A stretch of 64,000 nt of DNA from Aquilaria yunnanensis (Eukaryota > Streptophyta > Magnoliopsida > Malvales > Thymelaeaceae): the NCBI GenBank assembly GCA_039654915.1, contig CM077596.1, positions 76,881,751 through 76,945,750 on the forward strand, written 5' to 3'. Position numbers and translations under genes: made by a program. Of the stretch, positions 35,566 through 46,581 are shown one piece after another. The first letter of the stretch is position 1; each line of letters begins with the position of its first letter. Below the pieces are notes generated by a model. The model was given only the letters and a program-made list of their open reading frames with translations. It had not been told where the DNA came from and did not search any database.

Positions 35566-38399
35566 TGGCGTCGCAGGCCACCAGGGGGAGGAAGGAAGGA
35601 CTAAGAAGACGGAGTTTGGCGGGGGGAGGGGGAGGGAAGGCGAGCGGGGGATGATGATATGATAACTACTCCATCCATATGATGGATGGCATTGTTGTAA
35701 TTTGACTAGTGTAAAATGCCGCGTTGGTTCCGTGGCTATCATTCCATTCAATTTCAGGCTCATCGCCTTCTCCTTTTTGGGATTCCTGACCTGTACGGCT
35801 CCACGTACGGATGTCCTTTTAGATGTCATTTTTTTTTATCACCTTGTAAATAATGGTGAGTTTCGACTGCAACAACATTATTATTTGAAAAACAATATAT
35901 ACATACATATATCGATCGAGGTAATAAAAAAGAATTTTAACACACACGTACGTTCATATACTCTTCCAATCGACACTGAATCTTAAGTTTTTTCTTTTTT
36001 TTGCCGAATCTTAATTCAAGTTGAACATCATAAATTTAATTTTATTTGCATTTTTTCACTGTAGTTATATTAAAGATTTATTTTTTGCCCTTGATTTCAA
36101 TATCATGTAATTTTACTATCTAGTAACATTAGCTGCCAATTTTCAGATTTATCTTATATGCATATTTTGTTATATCAACACTTTTAATTATAAGTGAAAA
36201 TTATTCATATACATAGTTTAGTCAATATAAATGTTCATTTAGTAACACATATATGGACGCAGTCACAAGCAGGAGTTTGTATCATGCTTATATATATGTC
36301 ACGTACTTACACCCACAAGTCATATATCATTCTTTAACTTTTTTTAAAGAAAAATAATAATAAATTCACTACACTTGGAGTTTTGCCTCGATTTCCAAGT
36401 TTGAATATTTAAGTTCGATCACAAATAAAAAAGCAAACTTCATCAATTCCTTTGCCAAAGCATTATTCTCTATTTATTAACTCTTAAACTTTGTAAAATG
36501 ATTATATATCAAAGCCTTCGTAAGTCAAAACATGGTTCTCAATATAAAATTAAATAAAAGAAAATATACAAATTTATATGTATAATTATTTTTCAGCATA
36601 TTTAAATTTATGAATTAAAACTCGAAAATAGAATAATCCAAATTTTTTCATAGGGGAAGAGTCCACTTAAAATTAAAAGAGTGCAAAAAAGAAAAAAGAA
36701 AAAGATGTTTCATCCAAAAAAAATAGGAAAGCAAAGAAAAGAGAAAGACACAGACAAATCACAAATGTAAATCTAATGGGGATACAAATATCCACCTAAT
36801 GTACTCTAATATTATTGGGAAAATCCATAATGCCTGACCGGATATGGAGACTGTTTGAATTACAATCGTACCCCTACGATTTTCGAATGTTCAATTTATG
36901 AGCCTTATCCTCTACACCTCGTTCCCGTTGACGTGGACTCATCTGACTTCCAAAAGGGATAAATTTTTAAACAGCCATCAAACTTTTACATTCTTACCAT
37001 TACCCCTTCAAAATTTTTTAGCTCCCATCTCCTGTCCACCAAGACTTTCTCCGTCATGCCCGTTTTCCTGCTCGGTGTTAAGGTACCACGTCCGAAATGT
37101 TAATGACCACAATGAACTTTGTACAATTGAAACCAAATTTACTAATAACAGAAACCAATTCATTTTAAATTAAATTAACTTAATCTAAAAATAATTTATT
37201 TTTATCTTTACATTTTTTTTTACCTAGAACCAATTTCATAATAACAGAAACCAATTCATTTTACACTTCTACTAAATTTTTTATTGGATTTAAAAATACA
37301 TCTTTTTGGAATAGTTGGCCATCAACTAAAACTGAAACAAACTGGGTACGAATTGTGCATTGCTGGGCAGGTTTTTAGTTTTGATTGAATATAGTACTAA
37401 ATTATTACACCTACGTAATATTAACTTTCAAATGAAATTAATTTTTTTTGTATAAAATATGCAAAAATAAAGATAAGTCATTTTAGATTAAGTTAATTTA
37501 AGTTAAAAAAAAATGGGCTTTTCAAATATGTTCCTCAGTCAATAATTCAATTGACTTTATTGCTTCTCTTAAAATCAAAGTTGATCCTTGCTTGGCCTCT
37601 TCTACTTCAAATGCAACTTATTATTTTCTTATCTCCCTTATGCACTACTTGATTTTCACAAGTTACAAGTTATTCAACATCCTCATCATCAACAACATGC
37701 TCATGTTGCTCCATTTTCTTCATATTCTTCATCACCTCCGTCCACTCACTAATAACCTCTTCTTCCTCTTCATTAATACATGGACTACTGCATATAAAGT
37801 TATTGCAAAATAAAATGCTCTTATCATCATAGACTTCATAATTCCCCCCCCCCCCCTATAATTCTCAAGTATATAGTCTCCAATTATATGACATCTTTTA
37901 TATTTTTGGAATAATATCTCCTGATAATCTAGAGGAAGAAAATATCCCCGCATCAACCACTTTATTCAATGTCATGCTTTAATTGAATATTTCCTAATGA
38001 TGATATCTTATAGTCTGTAATTTCTCCCACCAAGTAAGAACTTTACCTTTTATTTTATAAGCAAATAACTCCACCCTTTTGTCTCCCTACACTTCCATAT
38101 ACTTGAATTTTTTTTTTTACTTCAACAATCTATTCTAGAAAGTCTTCAATATCTAAATATCCATAAAAGAAAACGATGCCTAGATTTAATAGGGACACTT
38201 CAACTGTCGGCCTTCAACAAGATAATCATCTTCGTCTGATTCAAATCCTCCATGTACTATTATGGATAAATGAGATAATCATCTTTATTTTACAACTCTT
38301 CCTCACTGTAAGTTTGATGCCTGTACTAACAAGCAGGGATGGATTTTTCAGTAGGCTAATGGAGGGTGATATCCTCCCGAACTTACAACCCATCGTTAG
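35566..38399. other. Upstream region of the CIPK gene, then AT-rich intergenic
   Basis: The first 300-400 bases likely hold the CIPK promoter and 5' UTR. From 36000 on the sequence is AT-rich with no gene. 36815-36900 ('gggaaaatccataatgcctgacc') looks like one end of a TIR element whose partner I could not locate. 37846-37858 is a run of C. Short ORFs at 37592-37813 and 38176-38436 have no domain. Confidence 0.35.
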
Positions 38400-38936
38400 A
38401 GGTGAGCATAATTTTGGCTTTATCCAAAATAATTGAATAATCGAAAAAATTTTAGTTTTCGGTAGCCTTTTTTTTTGTGCTATTTTGGTTTTTTTTTTTA
38501 AACATAAAATTGAAATACAAATTTGGTTCTGTTTTCAGTTTACTCAATTAAAAATTTTTTTACTAAAAAAGTCAGTTTTTTTACTAGTGGGTTTAATATG
38601 CACAATCCTTTATATATATTTGTACATTTTTACCATTGAGTTGTACTACTGAACTAGTCTAATCCTAAAGACCTGATAATGATGAAAAAAAAAAGGTAAT
38701 AAAGGGACAAATGGTATCATTTATCTTCTATAAGTTGTTTTAGTGTATGTACAATTTGGTTATTTGGTTAAAGACTAAAAATTGAAACTTAGTTTTCAAT
38801 TAAATTGGTTTCCAATCAATTCAGTTTTCACATCTAATTTGGTCTATTCAGTTATTTATATATAAGATTGGAAACTGAAAAATTTTGGTTATTCAATCTT
38901 GGTAAAACTGAATAGACTGATTAATCATCTTTACCT
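38400..38936. mobile_element. hAT-like MITE
   Basis: The left end aggtgagcataat faces the right end, reversed, aggtaaagatgat. The flanks ATCGTTAG (38392-38399) and ATCGTTAC (38937-38944) agree at 7 of 8 bases, fitting an 8-bp hAT duplication. The interior is AT-rich and noncoding, with repeated 'ttggttattcaat / ttttagttttcgg' wording also found at about 43820-44540. Confidence 0.55.
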
Positions 38937-38944
38937 ATCGTTAC

Positions 38945-39442
38945 TCAAATTCCTAATTATGTGATAACTTTGGTATCAAATTGATCAGCAAAGCTTTTGT
39001 TAGAAACACCGTTATCTGTAATCCATCTGTGCTCCCAGGCTCTTGACGCACTATTTGATTTTTGACCTTAAGGCCTCATCCCATGATCAACATTGTAAAA
39101 ACTATTTATTTTATGATTGTGTCAACTACTAAAAGAAAGTGGCAATTCCACCAACCCTAATATCACTTAATGTAACAAGTTGCATGAATCATATTAGAAC
39201 ATGTCAAGCCCCTAGATAAAATAGGGAGTTTCAATCCATAAATCTAAAATTTAGAAAGAAAATCCTTCTATTAATCAAAAGTTGACCTTGTATCTCGCAT
39301 ATACATGGCCTTTATATGAGGCTTCACTAAACCCAAATACTATAAGGTGTACAAGATCAAATAAAATAAAAAAGACTATCCTAATTAACTTAAATTAAGA
39401 AATCTAATCCTAATTGACATATTTTGTCAATATAAGTTTTTT
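38945..39442. other. Intergenic, no gene seen
   Basis: Plain AT-rich sequence without a frame or boundary I can support. Confidence 0.3.
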
Positions 39443-41000
39443 TAGAAATTTCTAACATTTACCATAAAGTACATTTTACCCCATTATGTTTCAGAAACTT
39501 CTTAAAAGCCCCCTAAAATTTTAAAAAACCTACACTCATCCAATTGTTGTCTCTTTTGGAATTTAAAATAAATGAATTAATTACATTTTGAGACCCTAAC
39601 TTTTAATTCTCTTTTCAATTTTCTCCTTAACATATAAATTGTTTCATTTCTTGGTTTTTTTTTTCAAATGACATAATATATTTATATGTATTGTTCCTTT
39701 GTACCTACCTATTATTTGCTCCTTACAATTCAGATTAATTTATTTTTCATTATTTATACTTACTTTTTTTACATTTTCAAATTTTTACTCACCTCTAATT
39801 AATAAATGTCATTTTTATTTTTAAAATTAGATGTTATTTTCTATTCCCTTCACATTTTCCAAAACTTGTAATGGTAACTATTAAAGCAAAAATAAAAGAA
39901 ATTATACGGCTTGTTTTATAATAATATGAAAACTTTAGAATTCACTTTGTTCAAGTTAATGGAACATTTCAACATTTTAATATAATTTTAGTTTCATATA
40001 TTTTTTGATTAATTAATTATTTTTTAAGAAACTCTCACTTAGTAAAATGTTTCTTAATTTCCATAATTGAGAAAGACACGAGCCCTTAGAGTAATCATGA
40101 TAACTAGAAGATAAAATACAATAAAGAGCAGAGTTGTTCATTGGATAACACAATCTCTTAAGCAAGAATAATGATAAATAAGACTTCCTAGAGGAATATA
40201 AATGTGAAGAGTTGATGAATTGCAACACAAAAGATAGTAGTCTTTTAGCGACCTCAATTTCACTTGAGATCTAAGATAAAATCAAAGAATTATAACCAAA
40301 AATCATCTAAGCACCTAATAAAATGTTAAATAATCAATAAGCATTTTATTGAACAAGACCTTATTACAAAACAATTAATTAATGAATAAATATATAAAAC
40401 TAAAATTTTTAAAAAATAACCAATCATCTATTAATTGAATCAAAAATGTTTTTGAAGTTTTCATATTCTTCTAAATATTAGCCTTATCATTTATTCTATT
40501 TTAGATTTAATAGTTGTCATAATAAGTTTTGGAAAAAAAAAATGAAGAGGACACTTGAAAAGCTTCTAAATACAAATAAATAAATACAATAAATTTTAAA
40601 ATAAAAATGATATATTTAATTAGAGATATTTTAAAAATTGAAAATATAAAGATAAAAACATGTACAGAAAATGAAAAATAAATAAAAATATAATCATAAG
40701 AAAAAATAAATGGGAGATGTTAAGTTGAGAAGGAATAATATATATATAAATATATTATATTGTATTATTTGACAAAGACAAGTAATGAAATAATTTATAT
40801 GTTAAAGAGAACTTAAACAATAACTAGAGTTAGGGTTTCAAAGTGTAATTAACCCAATGATTTTGATATTAAAAAAAGATTGTACGGGGATAAGTGTGAG
40901 TTTCTTAAAACCTCAGAAGACTTTTAGGAGATTTATAAAACAGAATAGGCTAAAGTGTAATTTAGGGCAAATATCATAGGGCAAATTATTATTCTCTTTC
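39443..41000. mobile_element. TIR element of about 1.55 kb, AT-rich
   Basis: The arms mirror each other over about 100 bases: left 'acattttaccccattatgtttcag', 'ccccctaaaattt', 'cctacactcatcc'; right, reversed, 'acactttagcctattctgtttta', 'cctaaaagtcttctg', 'ctcacacttatcc'. The interior is very AT-rich and has no coding domain. Exact ends and target duplication are unclear. Confidence 0.5.
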
Positions 41001-41615
41001 TAGAAAATCATACTTTTGTAACATAATTAATAAGATTCTAATTAACCTAACGAACCCAAAAAATAACTTTTAAACTAAATAAATAAAATATCCCTAAAAT
41101 AATTGCAAAATTATAAATAAAATAATAAAATATAAAATTTTTCATCCGTGTGAAAAAGTAATTTTTTGAGATGATGATAACTTACTGCCTTGACTTTCAA
41201 TCCTCGCTCTTGCATGACACTACAATAAAAGCGTAATGTACCTCACCCACCAAAATAATTGTTATTAAATTAAAAATAAGTAAAACATTAGTAGCCATGG
41301 AAGGGAAATAAAAAGTTGGTACTAGTGAAGTTGAAAAGAAACGAAAATGCAACTCCCCTAAAAAGAGAAGGAAAAAGAAGGAAAACGTAACCCAACCCAA
41401 TAGAAAGAAGCTTTCTCCATCCAACGTAAGCCAGCTTACAGGGCATGGGCTAGAACTTAAGCCTATCCTCTAAATCCATGAGGCCGTCTTTTGAGCCCAA
41501 CAGAAATCTAGAGTTTTGATTTGAGCCTCTTGTTAGTTGTCACCCATTAGTCATCACTATGCTACACTCTTCATCTAGGTTAACAATTCGTAATCTCATC
41601 TATGGATACGTATAT
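41001..41615. other. Intergenic, no gene supported
   Basis: AT-rich to 41200, then mixed. The 75-codon minus-strand ORF (41197-41424) is hydrophobic but has no recognisable family. Confidence 0.3.
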
Positions 41616-42702
41616 GAGGTAAAATTCAAATTTAGTCCCCTAACTTTAATGACCAACCTAAAGTGGTCCATTTAATTCTAAAATTGACTATTAAAGTCCT
41701 ATAACTCAACTAACATATCATATTTTGATCCTTACCGTTAGTTCTTCCATTATTTCAGATGGAAATTTCTTACGTGGCATGTTTATTGTCACATGACAGC
41801 CTTTTTTATGATAAAAAGTGATTAGATTGGAAGAATAATAAAGTTCAAGTTAGAATTGACATGAAAAGTAATTTTAGGGACCTAAAAAGTCAGTTAACCC
41901 AATATTCCCTAATCTTTGATTTGATCATTGCCGCCCCTCTCCGATTCAATTGCTGTCGCCACCCCCACCCTTCTCCCTCTCTCGAACTGAAATCATTCTT
42001 GTTGCCTAAAACACTCTTCTTGCTTCCTATATTTTCTTTTTCTCTCAACCTTCTTCGGAATTAGAATTGAGCAAGAACCCAGAAGACAAAGGCTAGATTT
42101 GTTTGATTTCATAACGAGTTCAAACCGTTTTCATCACCAACTTGAGAGAGGCGAAGGTTGAGAGGCTGGAGCCAGTGGAGTGGAGGGAGTGGTAGTAATA
42201 GGCATGGGCATTGGCAAGGTAATGGCGAGCGCAATCGACGAGGTGTGGTGGTGAGAAAGAAAAGCACTTTAAGGAGAGAAAAGATGGGCGTGTCGGCAAT
42301 TAAGTAAACAGAGACGGGTAGACAATGAGATAAGGAGACTGTGAGGCGAAGAGATGGAAAGGCAATGGTTGACGGCATCGTATCGATAGAGAAGGTTTGG
42401 GAAAGAAGATTATGGGTGAAACCATGTCTTAGGACTTTAGGATTATGTGTTTGCACCATTTTGTCTTAAATTTGTGGTTCTTTTAATTTAGTCACTTACT
42501 GAGTTACTATCATGATAGGGAAGGACATGTGGTAGTACAGTTGCCACGTAGGCAAGTTTCATCGAAAATGTCGGTAGAACTGACGGTAGGGACTAAAATA
42601 AGACACTTTAGTTGAGTTAAGGATTTTAATAGTCACTTTTAGAGTTAAGAGACTACTTTAAAATGACTCTTAAAGTTAAGGGACTAAATATAGATTTTAC
42701 CC
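41616..42702. mobile_element. Mutator-like TIR element with GC-rich interior
   Basis: The arms of at least 120 bases mirror each other: left gaggtaaaattcaaatttag, 'tcccctaactttaa', 'attaaagtcctataactcaac', 'ccttaccgttagttc'; right, reversed, gggtaaaatctatatttag, 'tcccttaactttaa', 'attaaaatccttaactcaac', 'ccctaccgtcagttc'. The flanks TACGTATAT (41607-41615) and TACGTATAC (42703-42711) agree at 8 of 9 bases, a Mutator-type duplication. The centre (41930-42460) is GC-richer and has a 116-codon minus frame of unknown origin; captured host sequence is likely. No transposase is present. Confidence 0.75.
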
Positions 42703-42885
42703 TACGTATACGTCTAATTACATATAGCAAAATTTTAGTAAATGTGTAGTTAATTGTAGTTACCTTAGATAAATAGGAGAACATAGAGGGAAAAGGACAT
42801 ATGTGACAATTTTTTTTTATCTAAAATACAATGCAATTGTACATATTTGCACAATATAATTTGTGTACAAATAAGCTTGTGACAT

Positions 42886-43433
42886 TAGGGCTGTAAGCAA
42901 ACCGAATGTCCAGTGAATTATTTGTGAACTATTTGATAGGAGTTTGTTCATATTTATTTATTAAGCTAAACGAACAAACACAAACACAAACACAACTTTT
43001 TTTCATTTATTTAAATGAACGAAAATGAATGAGCCTGTGTTCGTTTGTTTGTTTATTAATTTATTGTGTGTGTGTGTGTGTTTTGTTTACTATTGTTCAG
43101 TTATGTTTATTTAAATGTTTGTTTGTTTATTATTGTTCATTTATATTTATTTAAATCATTCACAAATATATTCCATACATTGTTCATAAACATGTTCATG
43201 TTTGTATATTGTTGTTCATGAATTAGTTTTTCGTTTGGTTTGTTTATTGCTATTAACGAATGAAAAACATTTTACATTAAATGAATGAACAAACAAAAAC
43301 AACCAATTTATATTAAATGAACAAATAAACATAAACAAGATGTGTTTGTATTTGTATTCGTGTTTGTTAATAACCTGAACAAACGACCATGAACAACTTT
43401 CATTCGTGTACATTCAATTCATTTACAGCCCTA
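42886..43433. mobile_element. hAT-family MITE with perfect ends
   Basis: Perfect 11-base inverted ends TAGGGCTGTAA...TTACAGCCCTA are flanked by a perfect 8-bp duplication TGTGACAT (42878-42885 and 43434-43441), the hAT signature. The 548-bp interior is noncoding and made of 'gttcatttat / gtttgtttatt' text that recurs in both directions, so the element can fold on itself. It includes a short (TG)n at 43066-43081. The TAGGGCTGTAAACGAACCGA-type tip is widespread in plant genomes. Confidence 0.9.
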
Positions 43434-43819
43434 TGTGACATATCATTTTTTCATTTTTTATGATTTTCAAAACCCAAAAGATGGTGCATGCAGTAGCATT
43501 TTATACAAGAAAAAAAATTAATTTACCCTCAATATGCTTCAGTAATTTTGTGCATTACATTGGACCACTAATACAAAAGACAAAAAAAAAGCGCATTACG
43601 ATGGTAAGGCACCATCACTTGGGGTTGGAAAAAGATTACAAGACAAGTAAAAGTAAAAGGGATTACAATGGTAAGGAAAAAGATTACGAGACAAGTAAAA
43701 GTAAAAGCAAAAGGAATTACAATGCTAAGGAACCGTCAGTCCGTCACTCGTGGTTGGAGAAAGAAATGAAAAGCAGAGCAAAAAGGGGATGGAGGAGAAT
43801 ACTACTAGATTAAGGTTCA

Positions 43820-44540
43820 AAGTAGAAGTGAGTAAAATTTTGATTTTATCTAATATAATTAAATAATAAAAAATTTTAATTTTTGACTATCACATTTTAT
43901 GAGTAATTTTGGTTATTGATTATAACAAAAAACTGATATACAAGTTCAATTTAATTATTAGTTTGTTTAATTAAAATTCAATTAACCGAATAAAAACTAC
44001 TCATTATATTTTATAAAAATTGACCATTTTACTATTCACAGTAATTAATTTATAATTTTATTTTTTTTTAAATTTATTATAAAAATATGAATATTTTATA
44101 AGAAAATGAAACTTTAAAATTATATTTTCTAAATATCATTTTTAAGAATTTTTTTATATATATTAATATAAATATGTTCAGGTCAAACTTCAATTAAAAA
44201 AATAAAAATGTTAATTAATATAAAATAAAATAATTAGTATTTATGTTTGAGATTTGGAATAGATTATGTATGTGATGAGTATTTTTTTATGTGCATATAT
44301 GTGATGTGTTGATTTGGAATGGACTCTGAATATTTGCTACATAATTCAAATGTGGTAAATGTTTGAAATCTGAAATATGTATGGATACAATTCTGTTATC
44401 ATAAATGCAAACCAAAAACTGAAATTTTTTTTATTACTTTAGTTTTCGGTTTCAATTATTAATGTACATGATAAAAATATCAAAATTCAATTTTTCAATT
44501 TTGGATAAAATTGAAAAAGCTGATTGATAACCCCTAATTA
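43820..44540. mobile_element. Diverged hAT-like MITE, relative of 38400-38936
   Basis: The left part (aagtgagtaaaattttgatt, 'aattaaataataaaaaattttaattttt') and right part ('aaaattgaaaaagctgattgataacccc') parallel the 38400-38936 element. An internal stretch near 44150-44230 resembles the start of the window. Boundaries are approximate. Confidence 0.45.
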
Positions 44541-46196
44541 CCCGAAAGTTGCCTAGGGGAGCGGAAAAGGCATAGCAGCGACTTGTGAGGCGAGGCGGGC
44601 GAGAAAGCCCCTGGCCACTACCGCACACTCCCAGTTACACTCTTCCTCACAATCCCCCAACCGGGCCTCTTAATATCAACCTTTCTCTACCTACTTTCCA
44701 AACCTCCCCCATTTCAATTCGCCTCCAGTTGTTTTGCTTTTTTAATTAGTCTGTGGCTATTTTCTTTGATTTTTCCTTGAAAATTTTAAATTATAAATTC
44801 TTTCTCATAACCAACGAACTAATTTATTAAAAATGTTAAATAATTTTGGTCATGCTCCACCTTTTTTTTTTTTGGTTTCAACAGATATTGTTTCAGAATA
44901 CTAGCTAAAAAATATGCATATATTCTTTATCCCTTAATTTAGTAGTATTTCACGACTCTTCTTCCTCTTCTTATTATTTTTAACAGTATTTCAGTACTCA
45001 ATGACACCTGCGTTTCGTTTTTCCCCCTTGAAACTTACTCCATATATTTCATAATTTGATCCAACTTTATTTGGACTGCCCAAATGGTTTGCCTTGCCCT
45101 TTGCGTGACGTGTATGGCCAAGCTAAATTCCAGCTACACATGATTAATTTAAGACAGTAGTACACTAGTATTATTTTCTCCACTGTTAACTATTGACCTA
45201 ACTATGCCCATCACTATTTAGAGCCAACGATCTTACATATGTAATTTAAACTCTTATTATTTTTATTTTTTGCGTTAAGTGATATATCAAACCTTTGGTA
45301 AACAAGTTTTTTTTTTCCTAATGTTCGGAATAACTACTACAAGTTATAAGTTTCAACTAAGGGGCGAGTTTATTGCTTCCATGCAAATGTGAATTCTGTC
45401 TCCTGTGCTAGAGGTTACATTTTTTTATTTTTCATTAAGCAAACTCATAATATAGATACATTGCATAAAAAAAATTTATGGAAACACCATTATAACATTC
45501 AGGTTCATGTTATTGGGTCTCTAAAGTTACATAAATCTGAAGGTCTATCACTTGAGTTGTTGGATGTAAACCTCTAGTTTTAGAGTCAAGTTTTGAAATT
45601 CTCATTAAGACAAAGTTTTTAAATGACTTTCAAGAAAAGGAAATTAAAAAGAAAGCAAGTTTTGAAAGGTGATTTGATTACAAATTGAAATTCAATATTA
45701 CCTCCCACTTTCTGTCACATCAGGTGTACAAAAGAAGATATAGAAAATGATATAATCTATACTATGATATGAGAAAGACAACCAAATCTGGCCCAGGTAG
45801 CATCATAGCATCATGAATCATGATCAGCTAGCAGTGTTCAGAGCCAAAACGTAACACATTTTTGGTAGCTACCATCCCGTCCCAGATTTATTCACGACCT
45901 TGGGAGCAAGGCACTCTATACTAGCTCCTTTATCGACTCAATAAAATCCAAACCAAAAGTCATGGGGATCTACTCTTCTTATCTGCTGCCCATCCTCAAG
46001 CCTCGAAGCCCCTCCCCTCTTCACCATTGACCAGCCACCTGCAACAATCCAGCTTCGGCAACATATATACATCAGTCTTCAATAAGGTCAGTTTCCGAGT
46101 TTGAGTCGTACCTTCTCCTATATATGAAAACAAGCGTTAAAGTACTGACCACAGTATATTGATTTCAGCGGCAGGAACAGATCAGCAGTTTTTCTC
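44541..46196. other. Intergenic and upstream region of the small membrane protein gene
   Basis: 44550-44710 is GC-richer ('cgaggcgggcgagaaagcccctggcc') with no usable frame. The rest is mixed. TATA-like sites at 46063-46069 and 46119-46125 may serve the gene starting at 46255. Confidence 0.35.
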
Positions 46197-46229
46197 TTTT
46201 TTTTTTTTTTGGGGGGGGGGGGGGGGGGG
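46197..46229 (+). repeat. T14-G19 homopolymer junction
   Basis: Fourteen T followed directly by nineteen G, 25 bases before the ATG of the next gene. Long G runs are rare in this AT-rich sequence and may form G-quadruplexes. The length could also be an assembly artefact. Confidence 0.9.
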
Positions 46230-46254
46230 TGTATTGATAATTTGGTGGGTGGAG

Positions 46255-46581
46255 ATGGGGCTGGAGTCAGGTGGAGAAGATAGAAGGAAGAGGGACCATG
46301 AGGCTGATCATGTGAAGAAGACTGTGTTGGCGAAGACATACATGGGTTGCTTGTGGTCGTTTGTTGTGAGCTTGGGCGGAGCCCTGATGATGTGGTGGTG
46401 GAAGTGCCACTACCACCCTGCCAACCGCCAGCTCTGGATGGTGCCTGTTGGTCTCATTCTCTTGGTCACTCCCGCCTTTGTCTGGGTCGCCCTCTCCGTC
46501 TCCGACATCTGCAATTCCTGTGCGGAGCCTGACAGAGACACGTCTCCAGCTCATCACCAGGAATTGGTTCCTGACCCTTAG
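46255..46581 (+). CDS. Small two-span membrane protein, function unknown
   Basis: Single-exon frame of 108 residues from the ATG at 46255. An upstream in-frame ATG at 46159 would read through the poly-T/poly-G run and is rejected. The N-terminus is charged (EDRRKRDHEADHVKK). Two hydrophobic spans follow: about residues 29-49 (YMGCLWSFVVSLGGALMMWWW) and about 61-83 (LWMVPVGLILLVTPAFVWVA). The loop between holds HYHPANRQ. Trp-rich ends of the first span and the W-x-V-P-x-G-L-I pattern resemble small uncharacterised plant membrane proteins, but I recall no function. The tail is acidic. The coding text is GC-richer than its flanks, which supports a real gene. Confidence 0.65.
   Translation: MGLESGGEDRRKRDHEADHVKKTVLAKTYMGCLWSFVVSLGGALMMWWWKCHYHPANRQLWMVPVGLILLVTPAFVWVALSVSDICNSCAEPDRDTSPAHHQELVPDP

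Noticed and set aside
35359..35829. Longer CIPK start at the upstream ATG (35829)
   Set aside because: The extra 88 residues match no CIPK N-terminus, and the ATG at 35565 gives the family-typical short leader before the kinase domain.
42109..42459. 116-codon minus-strand ORF
   Set aside because: Core of a Mutator-like element; Leu/Pro/Ser-rich text without family resemblance.
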